From contig NZ_AP022619.1 in assembly GCF_010731655.1 (NCBI RefSeq), positions 62,001-126,000 on the forward strand: a stretch of 64,000 nucleotides of DNA. Reading direction: 5' to 3'. Of the stretch, positions 46,968 to 55,696 are shown piece after piece; the stretch's first letter is position 1, and each line of letters starts with the position of its first letter. The notes below the pieces were generated by a model. That model was not told where the DNA came from, did not search any database, and saw nothing but the letters and a program-made list of their open reading frames with translations. A program made the translations under genes and the position numbers. This DNA comes from Mycobacterium paraseoulense (lineage in GTDB: Bacteria; Actinomycetota; Actinomycetes; Mycobacteriales; Mycobacteriaceae).

Positions 46968-48035
46968 GTGGCGACATCGCGGCTGACGCTGGCTCCCACG
47001 GTTTTGGCCGCGTCCCGCGCCGGGCTCAAACGCGTGCGCGGAACCTGGTTCAACCTCGTGCAGACCTCGGTGGCCGCGGGCGCGTCGTGGTACCTCGCGC
47101 ACGACGTGCTGCACCACCCGCAGCCGTTCTTCGCGCCGATCGCCGCCGCGGTGTCCCTGTCGACCAGCAACGTGCTACGCGCGCAGCGCGCCATTCAGAT
47201 GATGATCGGCGTGACCCTGGGCATCGGGATGGGCACCCTGGTCCAGGGTGTGCTCGGGCCCGGCGCGGTATCCATCGGCGTCGCCGCGCTGATCGCCCTG
47301 TACGCCGCGGTGTTCATCGGGCACGGGCTGATCGGGCAGGGAATGATGTTCGCCAACCAGACCGTCGTCTCGGCGATCCTGGTGTTGGCGCTCTTCCACA
47401 GCGGCGTCGGTTGGGAACGTATCAACGACGCCCTCATCGGGGGCGGGGTGGCCATCGTGTTCGCGGTCCTGCTCTTCCCCGCTGACCCGTTGCAGGTGCT
47501 GCGCAGCGCGCGCGTCGGCGTGCTGGGCGTCCTGCACGGTGTCTTGACGGGCACCGCGGACGTCGCCGCGGGGCGGCGTGTGCCCGCGCAAGACTGGCAG
47601 TTGGCGATGGCCGACCGCGTGCACCAGCAACTGGGCGGGCTCATCGAGGCCCGGACCACCGCCCGCCAGGTGGTCCGCATCGCCCCCCGGCGCTGGAGGG
47701 TGCGCGAGGTCGTTGGCGTCGCGGATCACCAGGCCATCCACGTGGTCCAGCTGGCCGGCTCCGTCCTGCAGCTGGCCCGCGTCGTCGTCCCCGCGGCGGA
47801 CGGCCGCCGCGACCGGTTGCCCACGCCCGTGCCCGCCGTCCTGGTCCAACTCGCGGCGGCGACGGCCCTCGCCGACTCGGACCCCGCCGGGGCCGCGGCA
47901 TACGCCGCCGGGGCGCGTCGCAGCGCCTCAGGGCTGCAGGCCGACGCCCGCGACCGGACCGAGGTGGTGCTGGCCGGCGCCGTCGCGGCCTGCGTCGACG
48001 ACCTGCAGCGGGTGATCGACCTCCGGCACGCGTGA
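46968..48035 (+). CDS. FUSC family membrane protein
   Basis: The 355-residue protein has six hydrophobic segments within residues 25-175, matching the FUSC/aromatic-acid-exporter-like fold (FFAPIAAAVSLSTS, then AIQMMIGVTLGIGMGTLV), followed by a soluble helical C-terminal half. It probably exports or protects against an organic compound. GTG 46968 follows the Ddn-like gene by 4 bases, so it is in the aspS operon. It converges on an MmcQ/YjbR gene. Rv2571c is the counterpart. Confidence 0.85.
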   Translation: MATSRLTLAPTVLAASRAGLKRVRGTWFNLVQTSVAAGASWYLAHDVLHHPQPFFAPIAAAVSLSTSNVLRAQRAIQMMIGVTLGIGMGTLVQGVLGPGAVSIGVAALIALYAAVFIGHGLIGQGMMFANQTVVSAILVLALFHSGVGWERINDALIGGGVAIVFAVLLFPADPLQVLRSARVGVLGVLHGVLTGTADVAAGRRVPAQDWQLAMADRVHQQLGGLIEARTTARQVVRIAPRRWRVREVVGVADHQAIHVVQLAGSVLQLARVVVPAADGRRDRLPTPVPAVLVQLAAATALADSDPAGAAAYAAGARRSASGLQADARDRTEVVLAGAVAACVDDLQRVIDLRHA

Positions 48036-48044
48036 GGCGGTGGT

Positions 48045-48434
48045 TCAGCGGGAGTCGGCCAGGAATTCCTGGACCAACTTCCTCGGGGCCTGCGTCAGCC
48101 ATGCCTCGGTGACCAGGTCCTCGAGGTCGCGGACCGAGATCTTGGCCAGCTGGACCAGCACGACCGGGTAGCCGTCGAAATGCGGTGTTGTGAAGTAGAC
48201 GCCCGGCTCATCGGCGATCAACCCGAACTTGACCCCCTCGTCGGACACCCGCACGCCGAGGATGTCGCCCCCGGGCGGTTCCAACCCCTCGCGGGTGAGC
48301 GCCTCGCGTTCCGACGGGCGCAACGGCCGCTCCCAGGCCAGCAACTTCTTGCCGACCCGCCAGTCATGCGGCGACGGCTCCGAGGTGAGTGCCAGCTCAC
48401 GGACGATGCGGGCGACGTCGTACCACGTGGCCAC
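48045..48434 (-). CDS. MmcQ/YjbR family protein
   Basis: The 129-residue soluble protein matches the MmcQ/YjbR DUF: start MATWYDVARIVRELAL, WRVGKKLLAWERPL near 26, FGLIADEPGVYFTTPHFDGYPVVLV near 70 and a C-terminal helix ending RKLVQEFL. The fold is a DNA-binding-like CyaY-type sandwich; function is unknown. It is monocistronic, between the FUSC gene and the transglutaminase gene. Rv2570 is the counterpart. Confidence 0.87.
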   Translation of the reverse strand: MATWYDVARIVRELALTSEPSPHDWRVGKKLLAWERPLRPSEREALTREGLEPPGGDILGVRVSDEGVKFGLIADEPGVYFTTPHFDGYPVVLVQLAKISVRDLEDLVTEAWLTQAPRKLVQEFLADSR

Positions 48435-48535
48435 ATCTCGATTGTGCTCCCGGTTTGGCGCGCGTGCCGCCGTATCGGCAAACGGTTTCGCGCCGCGGAC
48501 GGCGCGGGACGGCCCGGTGTGATGTGATCAGCCTT

Positions 48536-49465
48536 GTGTCTGAAGCTGACGCCGGCGCCGCCCGCCGCCATCGGGTCACCCACCGCACCGAATACCGGTA
48601 CTCCGACGTCGTGACCAGCTCCTACGGCCGCGGCTTTCTCACCCCCCGCGATTCGCTGCGCCAGCGCTGCGTGGAGCACCGGCTGACCATCGACCCGGCC
48701 CCGGCCGACGTTTCCACCAGCGTCGACGTCTACGGCAACATCAGCTCGTACTTCCACGTCACCGAGCCGCACCACGCCCTGACCGTCACCAGCGACTCCA
48801 TCGTCGACGTGTATCCGCCCGCCCCCGGGCGTTACACCGCCGGGCCGGCGGTGCAGCCGTGGGAGGCCGCCCGCCCGACGGGAGGCGGGGGAGCGCTCGC
48901 CGTCGAATTCACCCTGGACCTGAACCCCCCGGAGATCACCGACGAGGTCCGCGAGTACGCGGCGCCAAGTTTCGCCCCTGGGCGTCCGCTGGTCGACGTG
49001 CTGCGTGACCTCGCGTCGCGGATCTACACCGACTTCACCTACCGATCGGGCTCGACGACGATTTCCACCGGGGTAAATGAGGTTCTGGCGGCCCGGGAAG
49101 GGGTATGTCAGGACTTTGCACGGCTGGCGATCGCCTGCCTGCGCGCCAACGGTCTGGCGGCCAGCTACGTGTCCGGCTACCTGGCCACCGACCCGCCACC
49201 GGGGAAGGATCGAATGATCGGTATAGACGCCACCCATGCCTGGGCGGCGGTGTGGACACCGCAGCAGCCCGGCCAATTCGAGTGGCTGGGTTTGGATCCC
49301 ACGAACGACCAGCTGGTCGACGAGCGCTACATCATCGTGGGACGCGGCCGCGACTACGCGGACGTGCCGCCGCTGCGGGGCATCATCTACACGAACTCGG
49401 AACACAGCGTGATCGACGTCGCCGTCGACGTGGTGCCCTTCGAAGGGGACGTGCTCCATGCGTGA
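48536..49465 (+). CDS. Transglutaminase-like protease/transpeptidase
   Basis: The 309-residue protein has an N-terminal beta domain (RVTHRTEYRYSD at 13-24, typical of this bacterial transglutaminase group) and a papain-like transglutaminase core with the triad Cys191 (REGVCQDFARL), His234 (DATHAWAAVW) and Asp254 (LGLDPTND). The triad is complete. GTG 48536 is chosen; an in-frame GTG at 48524 is a possible alternative start. It overlaps the downstream zinc peptidase gene by 8 bases. With the giant transglutaminase and ATP-grasp genes at 53-59 kb it forms a known actinobacterial module. Rv2569c is the counterpart. Confidence 0.9.
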   Translation: MSEADAGAARRHRVTHRTEYRYSDVVTSSYGRGFLTPRDSLRQRCVEHRLTIDPAPADVSTSVDVYGNISSYFHVTEPHHALTVTSDSIVDVYPPAPGRYTAGPAVQPWEAARPTGGGGALAVEFTLDLNPPEITDEVREYAAPSFAPGRPLVDVLRDLASRIYTDFTYRSGSTTISTGVNEVLAAREGVCQDFARLAIACLRANGLAASYVSGYLATDPPPGKDRMIGIDATHAWAAVWTPQQPGQFEWLGLDPTNDQLVDERYIIVGRGRDYADVPPLRGIIYTNSEHSVIDVAVDVVPFEGDVLHA

Positions 49466-50513
49466 CTTCAACTGCCCCAACTGCGGCCAGCGCCTGACGT
49501 TCGAGAACTCCACCTGCCTGAACTGTGGCAGCGCGCTCGGGTTTTCGCTCGACCAGATGGCCCTGTTGGTGATCGCCGACGGGAACGCCGGCGAGCACGC
49601 CGGGTTCGTGGACGCTTCCGAGTATCAGCTGTGCGCCAATCTGCTACTGGCCGAATGCAATTGGCTGGTGCCGGTCAATAATCCCCGGCTGCTGTGCGCG
49701 TCTTGCGCGCTGACCACCGTGCGGCCCAACGACGCCGACTCCGCCGGCCTGGCCGAGTTCGCGCGGGCCGAGGCGGCCAAGCGCCGGCTGATCGCCGAGC
49801 TGCACGAGCTCAAGCTGCCGATCATCGGGCGTGACGAAGACCCCGAGCAGGGATTGGCCTTCCACCTGCTGTCCAGCGCGCATGAGCAGGTGATGACGGG
49901 CCACGACAACGGGGTGATCACCTTGGACCTGGCCGAGGGCGACGACGTGCACCGCGAGCAGTTGCGGGTGGAGATGGAGGAGCCATACCGCACGCTGCTG
50001 GGGCACTTCCGGCACGAGATCGGGCACTACTACTTCTACCGGCTGATCGCCCCGTCCAGCGATTACCTGGCGCGCTTCAACGAGCTGTTCGGCGACCCCG
50101 ACGCCGACTACCAGGAGGCGCTCGATCGCCACTACAGCGACGGGCCGCCCGAGGACTGGCAGGAAGACTTCGTGTCGTCGTACGCCACCATGCATCCCGC
50201 CGAGGACTGGGCCGAGACGTTCGCGCACTACCTGCACATCCGCGACACCCTGGACACCTCGGCGTGGTGCGGCTTCGTCTCGGCGTCCGCGACATTCGAC
50301 CGTCCGGCGTTGGGCCCCAGCGCTTTTCAGACGATCATCGACACGTGGCTGCCGCTATCGTGGTCGCTGAACATGGTGAACCGGTCGATGGGCCATGACG
50401 ACCTGTACCCATTTGTGTTGCCCGTCGCGGTGCTGGAGAAGATGAGATTCATCCACACCGTGATCGACGAGGTGACTTCGGAATCGCGGGGGCCGGTCAC
50501 CGTCGCGAGCTAG
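49458..50513 (+). CDS. Zinc-ribbon metallopeptidase (peptidase_Mx-like)
   Basis: The 351-residue protein has an N-terminal zinc ribbon (Cys6, Cys9, Cys20, Cys23) and a putative zinc-binding peptidase domain with RHEIGHYYFYRL near residue 187, where HExxH is the metal site. A second acidic segment (HPAEDWAETFAHYLHI) likely supplies the third ligand. The substrate is unknown. It starts inside the end of the transglutaminase gene, so the two are coupled. Rv2568c is the counterpart. Confidence 0.85.
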   Translation: MRDFNCPNCGQRLTFENSTCLNCGSALGFSLDQMALLVIADGNAGEHAGFVDASEYQLCANLLLAECNWLVPVNNPRLLCASCALTTVRPNDADSAGLAEFARAEAAKRRLIAELHELKLPIIGRDEDPEQGLAFHLLSSAHEQVMTGHDNGVITLDLAEGDDVHREQLRVEMEEPYRTLLGHFRHEIGHYYFYRLIAPSSDYLARFNELFGDPDADYQEALDRHYSDGPPEDWQEDFVSSYATMHPAEDWAETFAHYLHIRDTLDTSAWCGFVSASATFDRPALGPSAFQTIIDTWLPLSWSLNMVNRSMGHDDLYPFVLPVAVLEKMRFIHTVIDEVTSESRGPVTVAS

Positions 50514-50535
50514 TCGGCGGCTCACCGCTGTCGGA

Positions 50536-50608
50536 CTAGCGGGTAACCGCCATGGACAGCGGTGATCGCGAGGGCGGCGTAGCCGGGTGAAGCGGGTCAC
50601 CGCCATGG
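50536..50608 (-). repeat. Inverted copy (and partial copy) of the 56-bp palindromic repeat
   Basis: Bases 50559-50605 are the reverse complement of the unit repeated at 52861-53027, with about 3 mismatches in 47 bases; a shorter partial copy (AGCGGGTAACCGCCATGG) lies just upstream at about 50538-50555. The element begins GCGGTGA and ends TCACCGC, so it is itself palindromic and could fold as a hairpin. Together with the downstream array it flanks the accessory genes at 50.65-52.85 kb. Confidence 0.75.
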
Positions 50609-50651
50609 ACTACGCCCGATTCGGCAGCGTCAAAACGGGCACACTGCGGCG

Positions 50652-51332
50652 GTGTGCTTCTCGATCACGGCGGATCTGGTGGTGGGCACCGCCCTGGTGC
50701 CGGTTGCGGTCGCCGCCCTGCGCGAGGTGAAGCAGTGGCGCGAGCTGCCATTCGCGTTGTTGCCCACCGTGTTCGCCGTCCACCAGTTCCTCGAGGCGGC
50801 AGTGTGGCCCAACGACGTGGTCTCCGCCGGGACGGCGCAGTTCGCGCTGCGGGCATACGTCTTTATCGCGCTGCCGCTGCTCCCAGCGCTGGTCCCGTTC
50901 GCGATCTTGATGCTCGAACCGCGCGGCGCCCGACTACGGGTGGCGCCCTTTGTGGCGCTCGGCGCCGTCGTGTCGGCGTATTTGGCTGTCGTCGTCCTCA
51001 CCAGACCGATCGGAGTGAAGACGTGCCCCCACGCGCTGGAGTACCAGACCGACGCTCGCGACAGCTACGTGTGGGCGGTGCTCTACATCGTCGCCGTCAT
51101 CGGGCCGGCATTGATTTCGGGATATCGCTCCATCGTGGTGTTCGGGTTGGCGAACCTGGTGGGGCTGATCGTGGTCGCCATCCTCTACCTGCAGGCCTTC
51201 GCGTCACTGTGGTGCATCTACGCCGCCGTGCTGTCGGTCCTTGTGCTGGTGCACATGCGGCGTCGTCGGCGACTGCCGGATTCACACCGCAACCGTGGCG
51301 TCGCCCTGGATCGCGCGACATCGAGCGTGTGA
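50652..51332 (+). CDS. DUF6629-like seven-helix membrane protein
   Basis: The 226-residue protein begins MCFSITADLVVG, a start typical of DUF6629 membrane proteins, and has about seven hydrophobic helices with few polar residues, ending in a basic, Arg-rich tail (HMRRRRRLPDSHRNR). Function is unknown. The GTG at 50652 has only a weak ribosome site. It lies inside the region flanked by inverted repeats; I do not recall it at this place in M. tuberculosis. Confidence 0.78.
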   Translation: MCFSITADLVVGTALVPVAVAALREVKQWRELPFALLPTVFAVHQFLEAAVWPNDVVSAGTAQFALRAYVFIALPLLPALVPFAILMLEPRGARLRVAPFVALGAVVSAYLAVVVLTRPIGVKTCPHALEYQTDARDSYVWAVLYIVAVIGPALISGYRSIVVFGLANLVGLIVVAILYLQAFASLWCIYAAVLSVLVLVHMRRRRRLPDSHRNRGVALDRATSSV

Positions 51333-51468
51333 TCCCGTCGTAGGGCCGGCCGTCTCGCGATGGCCGCACAGCAGGCCGCCGCTGGCTTTTTGTATTCCCG
51401 TGTGTCACTTGGGTTTCAGTGGTCACAGCGCGGTCTTTTTTGTCGGTGGGTGTTCCTAGAGTTTGGTT

Positions 51469-52844
51469 ATGGGTGCGAGTAGTCGTGAGGAGATCGTCGA
51501 GGTCTTCGACGCGCTCGATAACGACGCGGACCGGCTGTGCGCGTTGTCCTTTGAGGTGCTCACCACCCCGGAGCGGTTACGCGCCCTGGAGCGGGTGGAA
51601 CGCGTGGCCCGCAAGCTACGCACCCCGCAGCACGCGTTGATCAACCAGCTCGACGGGCAGGCCAGCCCCGAAGAGCTGGGCGGCTCGCTGCGGGTGGGGC
51701 TGGCCGACCGGTTGCGCATCACCACCGGCGAGGCCGCCCGGCGCATCGGCGAAGCCCAGGATCTCGGGAGCGCCGGGCGTTGACCGGTGAGCCGTTGGCC
51801 CCCCAGCTGAGCGCGACGGCGGCCGGGCAACGCGGCGGGCTCATCGGCGACGGGCACATCAAAGTGATCCGTAGCTTCCTGGCCCACCTGCCCGCCGAGG
51901 TGGACATATTGACCCGGCAGGCCGCCGAGGCCGACCTGGCCGGCAAGGCCGCCGGATACCGCCCCGACGAGTTGGCCAAATACGCCCAGCGGGTCATGGA
52001 TTGGCTGCACCCCGACGGGGACTTCAGCGACGCCGAGCGCGCCCGCAAACGCGGGATCACACTGGGGACGCAGGACTTCGACGGCATGTCCCGCCTCAGC
52101 GGGCTGGTGACCCCGGAGTTGCGGGCCGCGATCGAGGCCATGCTGGCCAAGCTCGCCGCGCCCGGGGCGTGCAACCCCGACGATGAAATCCCTGTGGTGG
52201 ATGCGACACCGGATGACGACGCGGTGCGCCGCGACACCCGATCTCAGGCTCAGCGCAACCATGACGCCTTCCTGGCCGGGCTGCGCGGTTTGCTCGCCTC
52301 CGGGGAACTGGGCTCGCACAACGGGCTGCCGGTGTCGATCGTGGTGACCACCACGCTGCAAGACTTGGAGGCCGCCGCCGGCAAGGCCCTGACGGCCGGC
52401 GGCACGCTGGTGCCGATGTCGGATGTGATCCGCTGGGCCGGCCACGCTCACCATTACTTGGCGATTTTCGACAACGGCCGATCACTGGCGCTGCATCACA
52501 CCAAACGGTTGGCCTCCCCGGCGCAGCGGATCATGCTCTACGCCAAGGATCGTGGGTGCACCAAGCCCGGCTGTGATGCGCCGGCCTATCACAGCCAGGT
52601 CCACCACGTGAAAGGTTGGACAACCACCCGGCGCACCGACATCGACGACCTCACCCTGGCCTGCGGGCCCGACAACCGGCTCGCCGAAAAAGGCTGGACC
52701 ACCCGCACCAACGCCCGCGGCGAAACCGAATGGCTCCCGCCACCCCACCTCGACCGCGGCCAACCAAGGACCAACACCTACCACCACCCCGAACGATTCC
52801 TCCGCGACGAAGACCGCGACGGTGACGACGACGAACCCGATTGA
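51469..52844 (+). pseudogene. DUF222-HNH endonuclease gene (REP13E12-like), split by a frameshift
   Basis: Two abutting reading frames make up one protein. The first (ATG 51469 to TGA 51783, 104 residues) carries the family N-terminus ([30 protein letters not shown]). The second (51780-52844, 354 residues) carries the rest of DUF222 and a C-terminal HNH nuclease with [18 protein letters not shown] and LACGPDNR. A single-base loss near 51766-51770 explains the switch: the family-like [12 protein letters not shown] continues in the other frame. The stop overlaps a TTG codon (TTGA), so re-initiation could still make the second part. Similar split copies of REP13E12 genes are known in M. tuberculosis. 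The ends are Arg/Pro-rich. Confidence 0.85.
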
Positions 52845-52860
52845 CACAACGCCCGCTAGG

Positions 52861-53027
52861 CCCGATGGCGGTGACCCGCTTCGCCCGGCTTCGCCGCGCT
52901 CGCGATCACCGCTAGGCCCGATGGCGGTGACCCGCTTCGCCCGGCTTCGCCGCGCTCGCGATCACCGCTAGGCCCGATGGCGGTGACCCGCTTCGCCCGG
53001 CTTCGCCGCGCTCGCGATCACCGCTAG
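52861..53027 (+). repeat. Three tandem copies of a 56-bp palindromic repeat
   Basis: The 56-base unit begins CCCGATGGCGGTGACCCGC and repeats three times almost perfectly (52861, 52917, 52973). Each unit runs from GCGGTGA to TCACCGC, so each can form a hairpin. An inverted copy lies at 50559-50605. The array fills most of the gap between the HNH gene and the ATP-grasp gene. It resembles mycobacterial interspersed repeats but is not identified with a named one. Confidence 0.9.
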
Positions 53028-53029
53028 CC

Positions 53030-55696
53030 CTAGGCCGGCATCACCCGGCGCACGTCGGGACCCCACAGCGGTTGCATGCCACCGGGCAGCGCCAGCTGCG
53101 TGGTGGTGATGACTTCGGCCAGCTCGCGCAACCCGGCGTGTACCGCACCGAGCAGGTCGGCCAGCTCCGCGCGCAGCCCGTCGGCGCTGACGAGTTCCAG
53201 CTCGGCGGGATGCGAGCGGCGCAGCAGGGTGCCGATCTCGTCCACCAGCCGCTCCGGACGCGATGACCCCGATGCCCCCGGCAGGTCCTTGAGGTTGGTC
53301 CGCAGCCGCTCGACCTGATACAGCAACGACCGCGGATTCTGCGCGTCGAACAGCATCAGCTCGGCCACGGCCGCGACGCTGACCTTGCCCACGGTGCGGC
53401 GCCGGTAGATGACCGAGGACTCGCACGCCACCAGCATCGCCTCGATGATCGTCTGCTCGGCGGCGGGCCCGCGGACGGCGGTCAGCGTGGACCGCAGCAG
53501 CGCGGTCAGCCAGAGGCCGCGTTCGATCCGCTTGCCGATGTCCATCATCGTCCAGCCCACGTCGCGCACCATCGACTCCCCGGCCACCCCCGCCAGGGTC
53601 AGCATCCCGGACAGCGTCTGCACCTGAGCCGACGCGAGCAGCGCGTCGGCCTCCGCCAGGGAATCCGGCGGCTCCCGCCGCTGAGCCAGCGCGCGTTCCA
53701 CCCCGGCCAGCACCATCCAGGTGTCGTTGGACATCTGGTCGCGCACCGCCCGGGCGGCCAGCGCCAGACCCTCCACCGACTGCAGCAGGGATCCCGGCCG
53801 GTCGGGATCCACGGTCAGCGACCACAGCGTCGAGGGGGCGACGGCGATCATCTCGGCCCCATCGCTGGCCACCTCGCTGGCGCTGTCGTCGGGCCCGGTG
53901 ATCCGCGCCAGCGCGGCCATCAGCACGGGCACGCATTCGCTTTCCTCGGTGTGCTGCTGATGCCGGTAGACATGGAACCTGTCCCTTGCGACGAGCAGCA
54001 GCCGCGCCATGTTCTCCGCGCGTTCGCCGTAGCGGCCGATCCAGAAGAGGTCCGACAGCACGCGCGGCGAGCTGACGCCCCAGGTGCCCGCAGCCGTCTT
54101 CGCGGGCGGCACCGGCGACGGCAAGCTCACCGCCTCGGCCCGCGCGCGCTCGGTCGGACGCACCCAGACATCCTTGGCGGCAACGGTTTGCAGCGTGTAT
54201 GCGGCGGGTCCGGGCGCCAGCACGTAGCCGACGCCGCCGATCATCGGGGCGTATCCGCCGCGCTGGGCGACGTTGAACAACCGGATGCCGACGCCGGCCG
54301 ACGACAACACCCCGGCGTGGTCGGTGGGCGCCGACGAGAATTGCGGCAGCTCCTGCCCGATCCACTGCCACGGCATCTTCTCGATTCGGGCGGCCAATTG
54401 CGCCAACTGATACGACGAAAGAGTCGGCCCGACATGGGTTTTCCCGCCGACGGTGGACTTCACCAGCAGCGAAGACAGATTCGCCAGCAAGTGCGACCGT
54501 TCGGCGGCGATGCCGCCCCAGTAGACCGGCGCCGTTTGCAGCAGCGGCGCCTCGGAGAGCAGGTGCTCGGAGAGTGTGGGCAAAAACCGAAGCAGCCCGG
54601 GGTTTTCGAGGACGCCGCTGCCCAGTGTGTTGACGACGGTCACCGTCCCGCGGTGGCACGCCTCGACCAGGCCGGCCACGCCGAGGCGGGAGTCGGCGCG
54701 CAGGTCGAGGGGATCGGTGTAGTCGGCGTCGACCCGGCGAAGGACGACGTCGACCCGTTTCAAGGTGCCCAGCGAGCGCATCCACAGCTTGCCGTCGCGC
54801 ACCACCAGGTCCGCGCTCTCCACCAGTGGGAAGCCCAGCAGCGTGGCCAGATACGCCTGGTCGAAGGCGGTTTCGGAGAAGATGCCCGGGCTGAGGACCA
54901 CCACAACCGGGTCCTGCGCGTCGTCGGGCGCGGCGTCGATCAGGGCCAGCCGCAGCGCCTGGGCGAACGGCGTCGTGGGGCGTGGCACGATCCGTTCGTA
55001 GAGATCGGGAATCGAGTGCGCGACGACGCGCCGGTCGGCGAGCGCGTAGCCCGCGCCCGACGGCGCCTGCGTCCAGTCGGCGTTGACCCGGAAGGCGCCG
55101 TCCGGCAACCGGCTGACGTCACAGGCGTGCAGGAAAAGCTGGTGATGCCCGGGCACTTCGATGCCGTTGGCGGCGCGCACATAACCGGGATGGGCGAACA
55201 GCAACTCGGGCGGCAGCACGCCCTCGGTGAGCAGGCTGCGCTGCCCGTACAGGTCGGCGAGCACGGCGTCGAGCAGCCGCGACCGCTGGACCAGCCCCGC
55301 CTCGAGCGCCTCCCACTCCGCGGCCGAGAGCACGAGCGGCAGCGTGTCCAGGACCCACGGCCGCGGCTCCAGGCCATGGCCGGGATCGACGTCGGTATAG
55401 GTGATGCCGTCGCTGTCGATCAGGCCGCGCACCACCGAGCGCAGCCGGTCGAGCCCCGCCCGGCCGCGCTCCGCGACGGTGTCGGCCAGCTCCGCCCAGG
55501 CCGGCCGCACGTTGCCGTCCCGGTCGACGAATTCGTCGTAGCCGGCGGCCGGGCCGTGCCGAAGGTCGAAGAGCGCCTCCTGGGCGCGCGCGGCCCGGTA
55601 GCCGGCCAGCAGCCGGTCGGCGTCGTAGCCGTCTTCGTGGCGCCCACCAGCGGCCGGGGCTATGCCGGCGCCGAATGTCCTGTCGGCAAACACCAT
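53030..55696 (-). CDS. Circularly permuted ATP-grasp type 2 / alpha-E fusion protein
   Basis: The 888-residue protein joins a circularly permuted ATP-grasp domain (about 20-500; DPGHGLEPRPWVLDTLPLVL and HHQLFLHACDVSRLPDG visible) to an alpha-helical alpha-E domain (about 560-870; LFWIGRYGERAENMARLL, then RLRTNLKDLPGASG). Such ATP-grasp enzymes form amide-like bonds and travel with transglutaminases, suggesting a peptide or amide modification system. It overlaps the preceding giant transglutaminase gene by one base, and its end abuts the repeat array. Rv2567 is the counterpart. Confidence 0.9.
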   Translation of the reverse strand: MVFADRTFGAGIAPAAGGRHEDGYDADRLLAGYRAARAQEALFDLRHGPAAGYDEFVDRDGNVRPAWAELADTVAERGRAGLDRLRSVVRGLIDSDGITYTDVDPGHGLEPRPWVLDTLPLVLSAAEWEALEAGLVQRSRLLDAVLADLYGQRSLLTEGVLPPELLFAHPGYVRAANGIEVPGHHQLFLHACDVSRLPDGAFRVNADWTQAPSGAGYALADRRVVAHSIPDLYERIVPRPTTPFAQALRLALIDAAPDDAQDPVVVVLSPGIFSETAFDQAYLATLLGFPLVESADLVVRDGKLWMRSLGTLKRVDVVLRRVDADYTDPLDLRADSRLGVAGLVEACHRGTVTVVNTLGSGVLENPGLLRFLPTLSEHLLSEAPLLQTAPVYWGGIAAERSHLLANLSSLLVKSTVGGKTHVGPTLSSYQLAQLAARIEKMPWQWIGQELPQFSSAPTDHAGVLSSAGVGIRLFNVAQRGGYAPMIGGVGYVLAPGPAAYTLQTVAAKDVWVRPTERARAEAVSLPSPVPPAKTAAGTWGVSSPRVLSDLFWIGRYGERAENMARLLLVARDRFHVYRHQQHTEESECVPVLMAALARITGPDDSASEVASDGAEMIAVAPSTLWSLTVDPDRPGSLLQSVEGLALAARAVRDQMSNDTWMVLAGVERALAQRREPPDSLAEADALLASAQVQTLSGMLTLAGVAGESMVRDVGWTMMDIGKRIERGLWLTALLRSTLTAVRGPAAEQTIIEAMLVACESSVIYRRRTVGKVSVAAVAELMLFDAQNPRSLLYQVERLRTNLKDLPGASGSSRPERLVDEIGTLLRRSHPAELELVSADGLRAELADLLGAVHAGLRELAEVITTTQLALPGGMQPLWGPDVRRVMPA

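Noticed and set aside
52861..53027. CRISPR-like array
   Set aside because: The units are contiguous 56-base repeats without spacers and no cas genes are nearby.
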